DNA of 63,934 nucleotides. It comes from Muribaculaceae bacterium (lineage in GTDB: Bacteria > Bacteroidota > Bacteroidia > Bacteroidales > Muribaculaceae). The stretch covers positions 1 through 63,934 of the forward strand of contig JAIDUH010000197.1 of the NCBI GenBank assembly GCA_029060285.1, in the 5' to 3' direction. Numbering within the stretch: position 1 is the stretch's first letter; each line of letters starts with the position of its first letter. Shown here piece by piece: positions 7,666-15,431 of this stretch. The notes beneath the pieces were generated by a model. The model did no database searches and was not told the origin of the DNA. It worked only from the letters and a program-made list of their open reading frames with translations. Both the position numbers and the translations under genes were made by a program.

Positions 7666-8774
7666 TAGCTATAGCGACATCCACAAGGGCTGACTGGGGA
7701 TTGCTGACTCCTCTCATTGCGGAGTTGGCACGCCATGGGATTCCTCACACGATCCTTGCTTCAAACATGCATCTTCTTCCCGAAATGGGCATGACGGTAG
7801 ATGAAATCAGGGCGGCAGGAGAAGACCCCGTAGAAATTCCGACAGCAGGAAATACAATATCCGAGACTCTCGCCGAGTCCACCCGCAAGCATGGCGAATG
7901 GTTTGCTGCCAACAAGCCTGATGCTGTTATAATACTCGGAGACCGCTACGAAATGCTCGGAGTGGCGTCTGCCGCCACTGTCAATGGCATACCCATCATT
8001 CATATTGCCGGGGGGACAGTCTCAGAAGGAGCCATGGACAACGCCATACGCAATGCCATCTCGCAGTTGGCTTCGCTTCATCTTGCGGAGACGGATAAAT
8101 GCGCAGCCCGACTTGAGGGGATGGGTATAGGCAAGGAAAACATTGTGGTGACCGGGGCTATCGGAGTCTGGAATGCTTTGAATGTGCCGCTAATGGCTCG
8201 AGAGGAACTTGAGGAGTCACTCGGCAGGAAATTGCCGGAGAAATTCTTCATAGGCACGCTGCATGCCGCTACCCGCGACAGCGTTTCTCCGGAAAAGCAG
8301 ATGAAGGAGTTCCTCGCAGGAATTGAGGGCTTCATGGAAGCGCGGCCCATATATGGAGCGATACTCACATATCCTAACAATGACACAGATCCCGCCCCGC
8401 TTATCGCATTGCTGAGGGATTTCGAAGCCAGACATCCTGACAAGATAATAGTGGTCCCCTCTCTTGGCATGCGACGCTATCTTTCAGCGGTAGCATTGTC
8501 GGAAGGCGTGATCGGCAACAGTTCGAGCGGAATCGTGGAAGTGGCATCTTTAGGAGTGCCCACACTCGATGTCGGCAACCGGCAGAATGGCAGGGAAAGA
8601 GCCGTAAGTGTAATCCACTGTGATGCTACGCAAGGAGCGGTCGCGATGAGCCTCTCCGTGATTACTGCTCCTATGATAAAAAAGGTGGCGGCGAAAAAGG
8701 CAAATCCATATTTCCGGCCAAACACACCCGCTATCATGGCAGAAGCAATCATGCTCCGGCTTAAGGAACTGTAG
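7662..8774 (+). CDS. neuC: UDP-N-acetylglucosamine 2-epimerase (hydrolysing), NeuC-like
   Basis: GT-B fold enzyme that releases ManNAc (or a 2,4-diacetamido analogue) from its UDP-sugar, feeding neuB. The 370-residue length is normal. Visible motifs: TSTRADWGLLTPLI (residues 6-19), the sugar-nucleotide GDRYEMLG, HIAGGTVSEGAMDNAIRNA, YPNNDTDPA, and the UDP-binding GNSSSGIVEVASLGVPTLD and GNRQNGRE near the C-terminus. In family members I recall, the GG-T position is Glu or Asp (GGE) and the IRN position is His (IRH or LRH); both are changed here, which may alter activity or substrate. The gene follows neuB directly and is the last of the pair. Confidence 0.88.
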   Translation: MIAIATSTRADWGLLTPLIAELARHGIPHTILASNMHLLPEMGMTVDEIRAAGEDPVEIPTAGNTISETLAESTRKHGEWFAANKPDAVIILGDRYEMLGVASAATVNGIPIIHIAGGTVSEGAMDNAIRNAISQLASLHLAETDKCAARLEGMGIGKENIVVTGAIGVWNALNVPLMAREELEESLGRKLPEKFFIGTLHAATRDSVSPEKQMKEFLAGIEGFMEARPIYGAILTYPNNDTDPAPLIALLRDFEARHPDKIIVVPSLGMRRYLSAVALSEGVIGNSSSGIVEVASLGVPTLDVGNRQNGRERAVSVIHCDATQGAVAMSLSVITAPMIKKVAAKKANPYFRPNTPAIMAEAIMLRLKEL

Positions 8775-8911
8775 AATACAAGTTCTATTGTGAGGATGCT
8801 CCATTGTATAGAAATTTTACATATTAATTGCATATTTATAGTATATTAGGGAGTCAGACGTGGTTGGAGGCGCAATTTTCTTGAAAATTGTCGTTTTAAT
8901 CGGTTTTTATT

Positions 8912-8942
8912 TTGGTTATATAGAAAATATCAATTAACTTTG
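8912..8942 (+). promoter_or_regulatory. promoter for korA
   Basis: TTG (8912-8914) and TAACTTTG (8935-8942) with 20 bp between them. The predicted transcript has a leader of about 45 nt. Confidence 0.75.
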
Positions 8943-8991
8943 CAGTCCAGACTTGAACGTTTGGCGCGGAAATTTATAAAAACTTAATAAT

Positions 8992-10845
8992 ATGTTGCCT
9001 AACACAGATGTCATCACGAAAGAAAGCGTGGTGGTACGATTTTCAGGAGACTCCGGCGACGGAATGCAACTTGCCGGAAATATATTCTCCAATGTAAGTG
9101 CAGGAGAAGGAAACACGATTTCCACTTTCCCTGACTATCCTGCCGAAATACGCGCTCCGCAAGGTTCGCTCAGCGGTGTGAGTGGTTTCCAAGTGCACAT
9201 CGGTAAAGGAGTCCACACTCCGGGTGATGCGGCGGATGTCCTGGTAGCCATGAATCCTGCTGCCCTGAAGACCAACCTTCGTTATCTTAAGAAAGGCGGG
9301 ATCATAATCTGCGACAGCGACACGTTCCGTCCTGCCGATCTCAAAAAGGCTGAATATGCCACAGAAGATCCGGTAGCAGAACTCGGAATAGACCCTGAGC
9401 ATATCATGCTCGTGCCAATGACCACGATCCTCAAATCAGCGCTCGCTGACTCCGGCATGGACCAGAAGGCAATGATGAAGTGCAAGAACATGCTCGCGCT
9501 CGGCATCGTCTGCTGGCTCTTTGATCGTCCTGTGGAAGGCGTCCTCCATAAGCTTAAGGCAAAATTTGCAAAGAAACCGGCTGTCTATGAGGCAAATGCC
9601 AAGGTGGTGCAAGCCGGTTGGGACTACGGTCATAACACCCATGCCTCAATGCCCACTTACCGCATAGAGACTGAAGCTGTAAAGCCGGGTGTCTATACCG
9701 ATGTCAACGGCAATACCGCGACAGCCTGGGGCCTCATCATGGCATCTGAGAAGAGCGGGCTCCCTCTTTTCCTCGGAAGCTATCCTATCACCCCCGCTAC
9801 CGATATCCTTCATGAACTTGCAAAGCGCAAAGACCTTGGCGTGAAGGCTTGCCAGATGGAAGACGAGATAGCCGGAGTTTGCTCTGCCATCGGGGCATCT
9901 TATGCCGGCAATCTTGCAGTCACTTCCACTTCGGGCCCCGGTTTGGCTCTGAAGAGTGAGGGTATAGGCCTGGCTGTCATGGCAGAGCTTCCGCTTGTCG
10001 TCATCGACGTCCAGCGCGGCGGCCCGTCAACGGGCCTCCCCACCAAGACCGAGCAGACAGATCTCATGCAGGCTCTTTACGGACGCAACGGCGAGTCTCC
10101 ACTTTGTGTGGTGGCAGCTGCGAGCCCTACTGATTGCTTCACGATGGCATTCGAAGCAGCCCGCATAGCACTTGAACACATGACCCCTGTCATTCTTCTT
10201 ACCGACGCCTTCATTGCGAATGGCTCAAGCGCGTGGAGAGTCCCCGAAGAAGAGGACTATCCATCCATCAAGGTGCCTTATGTCAGGAAAGATATGGTGG
10301 AAGCCGGATGGACTCCATATATGAGAGACGAGGAAACCCTTGTGAGATATTGGGCTATCCCGGGCACTGAGGGTGCAATGCACCGTGTAGGTGGCCTGGA
10401 GAAAGATGCCAAGACAAGTGTGATCTCTACAGACGGCGCCAATCATGAGAAGATGGTGCAGACCCGTCGCCGGAAAGTGGCAAATATCGCAAACGACATC
10501 CCGTTGCTCCAGATCCAGGGTGACAAAGATGCCGATACGCTTCTCATCGGGTGGGGCGGAACGTATGGACATATGCTCACAGCTTGCGAAGAACTCAACC
10601 GTGACGGTCATCCGGTGGCACTCGCACAGTTCAGATACATCAATCCGCTTCCTGCCAACGCGCTCGACGAGATAAAGAAATATAAGAATGTCATCGTCGC
10701 AGAACTCAACACCGGCATGTTTGCCGATTATCTGCAGCAGAAGCTTCCGGGCATTGAGATCAAGAGAATCAACAAGATCGAAGGTCAGCCGTTTATGGTG
10801 TCGGAGATCGTAGAGGGAACCATCAAGCATATGAACGAAAAATAA
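8992..10845 (+). CDS. korA: 2-oxoglutarate:ferredoxin oxidoreductase-type, fused gamma/alpha subunit
   Basis: Large subunit of an anaerobic 2-oxoacid:ferredoxin oxidoreductase that makes acyl-CoA and reduced ferredoxin. The first 190 residues are the gamma domain (VVVRFSGDSGDGMQLAGNIF; FPDYPAEIRAPQGSLSGVS); the alpha domain follows, with GSYPITPATDILHELA at about 263 and TSTSGPGLALKSEGIGLA. The 617-residue fused form and the four-residue gap to korB fit the KorA type, which commonly acts on 2-oxoglutarate. Substrate choice is inferred from family and Bacteroidales biology, not proven by motif. A consensus promoter lies just upstream. Confidence 0.93.
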   Translation: MLPNTDVITKESVVVRFSGDSGDGMQLAGNIFSNVSAGEGNTISTFPDYPAEIRAPQGSLSGVSGFQVHIGKGVHTPGDAADVLVAMNPAALKTNLRYLKKGGIIICDSDTFRPADLKKAEYATEDPVAELGIDPEHIMLVPMTTILKSALADSGMDQKAMMKCKNMLALGIVCWLFDRPVEGVLHKLKAKFAKKPAVYEANAKVVQAGWDYGHNTHASMPTYRIETEAVKPGVYTDVNGNTATAWGLIMASEKSGLPLFLGSYPITPATDILHELAKRKDLGVKACQMEDEIAGVCSAIGASYAGNLAVTSTSGPGLALKSEGIGLAVMAELPLVVIDVQRGGPSTGLPTKTEQTDLMQALYGRNGESPLCVVAAASPTDCFTMAFEAARIALEHMTPVILLTDAFIANGSSAWRVPEEEDYPSIKVPYVRKDMVEAGWTPYMRDEETLVRYWAIPGTEGAMHRVGGLEKDAKTSVISTDGANHEKMVQTRRRKVANIANDIPLLQIQGDKDADTLLIGWGGTYGHMLTACEELNRDGHPVALAQFRYINPLPANALDEIKKYKNVIVAELNTGMFADYLQQKLPGIEIKRINKIEGQPFMVSEIVEGTIKHMNEK

Positions 10846-10849
10846 TCCG

Positions 10850-11878
10850 GTGACAATGGAAAATAACAATTGCATTTACGCCCCCGGCGACTATAAAAAT
10901 GGGGCAAGTGTCCGCTGGTGTCCCGGATGCGGAGACCATGCTATACTCAATACACTCCACAAGGCGATGGCGCGTATCGGTATCGCTCCCAAGGATACGG
11001 TTGTGGTCAGCGGCATAGGCTGCTCCTCCCGTCTTCCTTATTATATGAATACATATGGCATGCACACGATCCATGGACGTGCAGCGGCGATAGCCACCGG
11101 CGTGAAGACCTCTCGCCCGGAGCTGACTGTATGGCAGATCTCAGGCGACGGCGATGGACTTGCTATCGGAGGCAATCATTTCATTCATGCCGTGCGCCGC
11201 AATGTGGATATCAACATGCTTCTCCTTAACAATAAGATCTATGGTCTTACAAAAGGACAGTATAGCCCGACATCTGAACGAGGTACCATATCCAAGTCAA
11301 GCCCTTATGGCACGACAGAAGATCCCTTCATCCCGGCAGAGCTCTGTTTCGGCGCGAGAGGCAACTTCTTCGCCCGTTCGTTCGACGTCGGTCTTGACAT
11401 CAGCGTGGATGTCATGGAAGCAGCAGCTCGCCATAAAGGTGCTTCTGTGGTGGAGATTCTCCAGAACTGCGTGATCTTCAACAATGGCATTCATGCCAAT
11501 ATAGTCGACAAGGAAGTGCGTGACGACCATACCATCTATCTTCGCCATGGGGAGAAAATGCTGTTTGGCAAGAATCATGAGAAGGGTCTTGTGCAAGATG
11601 GATTCAAAGTTAAGGCAGTGACGATAGGAGAGGACGGCTATACGATTGATGATGTGCTCGTGCATGACGCTCACTGCGAGAGCAATTTCCTGCAGCAGCA
11701 GCTTGCCATGATGGACGGTCATGAGCTTCCGTTGGCACTCGGCGTCATCCGCGATTATGCAGCCCTGACTTATGAGGCAGAAGTTGCAGCCCAGGTTGAA
11801 GAAGTGAAAGGAAAGAAGAACTTCTCCTCCTTGCGCGACATGGTCTTGAAGACCATGGATACCTGGACGGTAGGATAA
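10850..11878 (+). CDS. korB: 2-oxoglutarate:ferredoxin oxidoreductase-type, beta subunit
   Basis: Thiamine-diphosphate and iron-sulfur subunit that pairs with KorA. The cluster-binding CPGCGDH lies at residues 24-30 and a further Cys in GIGCSSRLPYY at about 53; the TPP motif is GDGDGLAIGGNHFIHA (about 98-113) with the closing NNKIYGLTKGQYSPTS. Length 342 is normal. A start at 10850 gives MTMENN; ATG at 10856 is equally possible. The gene is followed at once by a short repeat region that also forms a terminator. Confidence 0.93.
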   Translation: MTMENNNCIYAPGDYKNGASVRWCPGCGDHAILNTLHKAMARIGIAPKDTVVVSGIGCSSRLPYYMNTYGMHTIHGRAAAIATGVKTSRPELTVWQISGDGDGLAIGGNHFIHAVRRNVDINMLLLNNKIYGLTKGQYSPTSERGTISKSSPYGTTEDPFIPAELCFGARGNFFARSFDVGLDISVDVMEAAARHKGASVVEILQNCVIFNNGIHANIVDKEVRDDHTIYLRHGEKMLFGKNHEKGLVQDGFKVKAVTIGEDGYTIDDVLVHDAHCESNFLQQQLAMMDGHELPLALGVIRDYAALTYEAEVAAQVEEVKGKKNFSSLRDMVLKTMDTWTVG

Positions 11879-11955
11879 AAGGGCCATTAACGCCCCTTAA
11901 AGCCATTAAAGCAATTAGAGCCCTTAGAGCCCCGAAGGCCCTTAGGGCTCTTTTC
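11879..11955 (+). terminator. GGGCC/TTAAAG microrepeat region and terminator after korB
   Basis: Directly after the korB stop there are repeated words of the type CCCCTTAAAGCC and AGAGCCCTTAGAGCCC. The last part folds as GAGCCC (11927-11932) with GGGCTC (11945-11950) followed by TTTTC. The microrepeat resembles the one after gpsA (59282-59343) in complement. Confidence 0.7.
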
Positions 11956-12083
11956 TTGCTTATAAACCTAATTTTTGATGAAAATTAGGGTAAAAAATAG
12001 GAAATTAAGACAAAAATCGGCAAAAACTATGCACAAACATCAAAAATATGTGCAAAAAATTTCTTTATATGAAAATTTTTAAT

Positions 12084-12091
12084 TAGTTTTG
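12084..12091 (+). promoter_or_regulatory. -7 box for acpP
   Basis: TAGTTTTG at 12084-12091, about 50 bp before the acpP start. The matching TTG upstream is not clear, so only the -7 part is claimed. The stretch 11956-12083 is AT-rich with repeated CAAAAA words. Confidence 0.6.
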
Positions 12092-12143
12092 CAGTCTAAA
12101 AACGACAACTATATAATTTTTCTAACTCAAAACTATCAAGATT

Positions 12144-12377
12144 ATGTCTGATATCGAAAACAGAGTAAAGGCTATCATCGTCGAGAAACTCACAGTAGAC
12201 GAGAATGAAGTGACACGCGAAGCAGGCTTCAGCACAGACCTCGGTGCTGATTCACTTGACACAGTAGAACTCATCATGGAGTTCGAGAAAGTGTTCGGAA
12301 TCACCATCCCCGACGAGGACGCAGAGAAGATCTCTACTGTAGGTGACGCTATCGATTACATCGAAGCTCACGTTTAA
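12144..12377 (+). CDS. acpP: acyl carrier protein
   Basis: Carries growing acyl chains in fatty acid synthesis on a 4'-phosphopantetheine arm. A 77-residue acidic protein with the attachment motif [10 protein letters not shown]; the modified serine is Ser37. It is followed by fabF, the usual order, but 90 bp apart and with a strong inverted repeat between them that could set different amounts of the two products. Confidence 0.98.
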   Translation: MSDIENRVKAIIVEKLTVDENEVTREAGFSTDLGADSLDTVELIMEFEKVFGITIPDEDAEKISTVGDAIDYIEAHV

Positions 12378-12399
12378 TCACGACAACCCCCACATTTCT

Positions 12400-12449
12400 C
12401 TCAAGATAAGAAGGTTTCCCCTCAGAAGAGGCGGAAACCTGATCTTGAG
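12400..12449 (+). promoter_or_regulatory. two-part inverted repeat between acpP and fabF
   Basis: CTCAAGAT (12400-12407) pairs with ATCTTGAG (12442-12449), and inside it AGGTTTCC (12412-12419) pairs with GGAAACCT (12433-12440). This gives a 16-bp interrupted stem ending 18 nt before the fabF ATG. There is no T tract, so it is not a plain terminator; attenuation, RNA processing or 3'-end protection of acpP mRNA are possible. Confidence 0.75.
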
Positions 12450-12467
12450 GCTGTCTCATTGAAGAAT

Positions 12468-13730
12468 ATGGAATTAAAAAGAGTTGTAATAACGGGCCTT
12501 GGAGCCCTCACTCCCATCGGCAACGACGTTGCGACCGCTTGGGAAAACGCCAAGAAAGGAGTCAGCGGAGCTGGCCCGATCACGCATTTTGACGCATCCC
12601 TCTTCAAGACTCAGTTTGCTTGCGAAGTGAAGGATTTCAATCCCGCCGACCATTTCGACCGTAAGAAAGCCCGCCAGCTTGACCTGTATGCCATGTATGC
12701 ACTGACAGCGGCTGATGAGGCGATAAAGGATGCCGGTCTTGAAGACGAAAACCTTGATAAGAACCGCATCGGTGTGATTTTCGCAGCCGGTATCGGAGGC
12801 CTTCATACGTTTGAGGAGGAAGCCGGCTACTATGCTATGAATAAGGAGAATGGTCCGAAATACAATCCTTTCTTTATTCCGAAGATGATCGCCGATATCG
12901 CAGCCGGTCAGATTTCGATCGACCATGGATTCCATGGGCCGAACTTTGCCACGGTATCAGCTTGCGCATCATCCAACAATGCTCTCATCGATGCTTTCAA
13001 CTACATACGTCTCGGCATGGCAGATGCCATAGTGGCCGGTGGCGCAGAAGCAGCTGTCTATCCTGCCGGAGTAGGTGGCTTCAATTCAATGAAAGCATTG
13101 TCAACCCGCAACGACGAACCCACGAAAGCATCTCGTCCTATGAGTGGCTCGCGCGATGGATTCGTGATTGGCGAAGGCGCCGCCGCTCTCGTGCTTGAAG
13201 AGCTCGAACATGCCAAGGCACGCGGTGCGAAGATCTACGCAGAAGTGGCAGGCGGCGGTCTGAGTGCGGATGCATATCATATCACAGCCACACATCCCGA
13301 AGGTCTCGGAGCGACTCTGGTGATGGAGAATGCGCTTCGCGACGCCGGTATGAAGCCGGAAGAGATTGACTATATCAACCTTCATGGCACGTCTACTCCC
13401 GTAGGTGACCTCAGTGAGGCGAAAGCTGTGAAGAAGGTCTTCGGCGACCATGCATATAAGCTCAACCTGAGCTCGACCAAGTCTATGACAGGGCATCTCC
13501 TCGGGGCAGCCGGTGCTCTTGAGGCAGTGTTCACAGTCAAGGCAGTCACAGACAATATCGTGCCTCCTACCATCAACCATGAAGAAGGAGACGAAGATCC
13601 CGAAATTGACTATAATATGAACTGGACCTTCAATAAGGCTCAGGAGCGTGAGATCAATGCGGCTCTATCCAACACATTCGGATTTGGAGGCCACAATGCC
13701 GCGCTCATCATAAAGAAATACAAGGAATGA
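12468..13730 (+). CDS. fabF: 3-oxoacyl-ACP synthase II
   Basis: Condensing enzyme that extends acyl-ACP with malonyl-ACP. With the ATG at 12468 the protein is 420 residues and begins MELKRVVITGLGALTP, the usual family start; a TTG nine bases upstream is rejected. The catalytic triad is visible: Cys166 in TVSACASSNNA, His306 in NLHGTSTPVGD and His343 in MTGHLLGAAG. The C-terminal FGFGGHNAALI is intact. It is co-directional with acpP and ends 24 bp before a strong terminator hairpin. Confidence 0.97.
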   Translation: MELKRVVITGLGALTPIGNDVATAWENAKKGVSGAGPITHFDASLFKTQFACEVKDFNPADHFDRKKARQLDLYAMYALTAADEAIKDAGLEDENLDKNRIGVIFAAGIGGLHTFEEEAGYYAMNKENGPKYNPFFIPKMIADIAAGQISIDHGFHGPNFATVSACASSNNALIDAFNYIRLGMADAIVAGGAEAAVYPAGVGGFNSMKALSTRNDEPTKASRPMSGSRDGFVIGEGAAALVLEELEHAKARGAKIYAEVAGGGLSADAYHITATHPEGLGATLVMENALRDAGMKPEEIDYINLHGTSTPVGDLSEAKAVKKVFGDHAYKLNLSSTKSMTGHLLGAAGALEAVFTVKAVTDNIVPPTINHEEGDEDPEIDYNMNWTFNKAQEREINAALSNTFGFGGHNAALIIKKYKE

Positions 13731-13753
13731 TATAAATTCCTCCAATCATTCAG

Positions 13754-13792
13754 AAAACGGAACGATAAAGACAAGTCGTTCCGTTTTTTTTA
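13754..13792 (+). terminator. rho-independent terminator after fabF
   Basis: AACGGAACGA (13756-13765) pairs with TCGTTCCGTT (13776-13785), followed by an uninterrupted T tract. Confidence 0.93.
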
Positions 13793-13821
13793 TCGATGGT
13801 TGTAGTTTTTTTGAAGAAAAT

Positions 13822-13852
13822 TTGTTTTGGTCAGAATTTTATAATAACTTTG
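13822..13852 (+). promoter_or_regulatory. promoter for the small secreted protein
   Basis: TTG (13822-13824) and TAACTTTG (13845-13852), 20 bp apart. The start site would lie about 50 bp before the ATG at 13907. Confidence 0.75.
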
Positions 13853-13906
13853 CGGAGATAGTGGGATTATAAGACATGGTTGTATAATAATTTATATCAT
13901 TTGATA

Positions 13907-14299
13907 ATGAAAAAAATATTTTTAGCTTTAGCATTTGTATTGATATGTGGCTCATTTTCTGCCAAGAAACTAAACGGCAAGGTGGTGAGAGAGGGGGATT
14001 CAAAAGGGGTAGGTTATGCTCGTCTGGCAGTGGAATATCCCGACACCATCATTAATTACGAAGCCGACCGCAAGGGGCGTTTCTCTTTTGAGCCATCGTC
14101 TTTTCCTCTCACTATAACGGCGCGGGCTGAAGGCATGACGGATGCCACCTATGGTTTTATGTCGATGCCTCCAAAGACGGTTAAGTTGGAAATAGAGTAT
14201 GATCCGACAGTGTCAAGGGTGTCGCCAAGGCGTCGGGTAGATTGGTCGAGCGATTGGCCTCGTAGGCTCAGATCTACATATATAGTGCGCACTCACTAA
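13907..14299 (+). CDS. small secreted protein with carboxypeptidase-regulatory-like fold
   Basis: A 130-residue protein. The ATG at 13907 is chosen because it gives a clean signal peptide (MKKIFLALAFVLICGSFSA); the frame extends nine codons further upstream without a better start. The mature part (KLNGKVVREGDSKGVGYARL, then a beta-rich stretch with ADRKGRFSFEP) looks like a single carboxypeptidase-regulatory or Cna-B-like beta-sandwich, as found at the N-termini of TonB-dependent receptors. The C-terminus is Arg-rich (RVSPRRRVDWSSDWPRRLRS). No enzymatic motif is seen. It has its own promoter and stands alone. Confidence 0.65.
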   Translation: MKKIFLALAFVLICGSFSAKKLNGKVVREGDSKGVGYARLAVEYPDTIINYEADRKGRFSFEPSSFPLTITARAEGMTDATYGFMSMPPKTVKLEIEYDPTVSRVSPRRRVDWSSDWPRRLRSTYIVRTH

Positions 14300-14331
14300 A
14301 AAATTTAAGACTAAATTTTTCAAAAAATTCT

Positions 14332-14361
14332 TTGAAATATCCTTAATTTATCCTAATTTTG
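14332..14361 (+). promoter_or_regulatory. promoter for frdCAB
   Basis: TTG (14332-14334) and TAATTTTG (14354-14361) with 19 bp between them. The leader to frdC is about 80 nt. Confidence 0.78.
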
Positions 14362-14444
14362 CATATTATATGCCGAAAGGGCATATTGCGTTTTGGAAAA
14401 AATATTAATATTTCTAAACTATAAATTAAATTTAAACTAACGTT

Positions 14445-15419
14445 ATGTGGTTAACTTGCTCATCTGTAGGACGTAAGTTTATCATGGCCCTCACGGGTGC
14501 ATGTCTCGTCCTCTTTTTAACGTTCCACTGCGTGATGAATGCTGTATGTATCTGTTGGCCCGAAGCCTACAATTCCATCTGTGAATTCCTCGGTGCCAAT
14601 TGGTATGCGCTCATTGCATCCGTAGGCCTGGCAGTGCTCTTCATCCTGCACATCTGCTATGCCGTGTGGCTAACCCTGCAAAACCGCAAGGCGCGCGGTG
14701 AAGTGCGCTATGCGATCGAACACCGTCCCGCCACTGTGGAATGGTCTTCGCAGAACATGCTCGTGCTCGGTATCGTGGTTCTCGCGTTTCTCGTGATCCA
14801 CCTGATCCAATTCTGGGCAAAGATGCAGTGGGTGGAAATTTGTGGCGACCATGGCACGCTTCCTGCTGCTGCCGGCACACTTTTCATCCAGGAGGCTTTC
14901 TCTAAGTTCTGGACCATCATCGTCTACATGATCGGCTTCATCGCCCTCTGGTTCCACCTCCAGCACGGTTTCTGGTCAATGTTCCAGTCAGTGGGTTGGG
15001 ATAACACAGCTTGGATACCTCGCCTGAAGAAGATCGGCAACTGCTGGGTGTCAATCGTGATCGCTCTTTTCGTAGCCCAGGCTATAGTATTCACCGTCCG
15101 TGCTCACGAAAACTACTACAAGACAAATCCTGAACTCCGCGCTCAGTATAAGACTATGCTTGCGCCGATGTTCCTCCAGGACTTCGGTCCGGATGCAGCC
15201 CAGGCTGTCACTATGGCTCCCTACGAGCAGATCGCAGGCCAGATCCGCCAGATGGCTACCAACTTCGACTCTGACCAGGCTCGTGCTTACAACGAGAACA
15301 ATCCCAAGTTCGAAGGTCAGGTGAAGACCCTCAATGCTGCAGTGGCACTCTTCGATTATCTTGAGGCTGCTGACGCGCAGAATGAAGAAACGAATCCCAT
15401 GATGGTTCAACCACAATAA
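14445..15419 (+). CDS. frdC: fumarate reductase/succinate dehydrogenase cytochrome b subunit with C-terminal extension
   Basis: Membrane anchor that binds heme b and quinone for the FrdAB enzyme. Five membrane helices are visible (about 13-33, 52-78, 103-124, 155-177, 195-220). Histidines in FHCVMN, LHICYA, VIHLIQF and WFHLQHGFWSMFQ fit the diheme five-helix type. The Bacteroidales protein is usually about 230 residues; this one is 324. The extra 95-100 residues after helix 5 are hydrophilic (ENYYKTNPELRAQYKTMLAP, then EAADAQNEETN at the end) and should lie on the periplasmic side by the five-helix topology. The extension has no motif I know. Confidence 0.92.
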   Translation: MWLTCSSVGRKFIMALTGACLVLFLTFHCVMNAVCICWPEAYNSICEFLGANWYALIASVGLAVLFILHICYAVWLTLQNRKARGEVRYAIEHRPATVEWSSQNMLVLGIVVLAFLVIHLIQFWAKMQWVEICGDHGTLPAAAGTLFIQEAFSKFWTIIVYMIGFIALWFHLQHGFWSMFQSVGWDNTAWIPRLKKIGNCWVSIVIALFVAQAIVFTVRAHENYYKTNPELRAQYKTMLAPMFLQDFGPDAAQAVTMAPYEQIAGQIRQMATNFDSDQARAYNENNPKFEGQVKTLNAAVALFDYLEAADAQNEETNPMMVQPQ

Positions 15420-15431
15420 TCCGAAAGCGAT

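Noticed and set aside
12459..12467. Upstream TTG start for fabF
   Set aside because: The ATG at 12468 gives the usual FabF N-terminus (MELKRVV); the TTG adds three residues not typical of the family.
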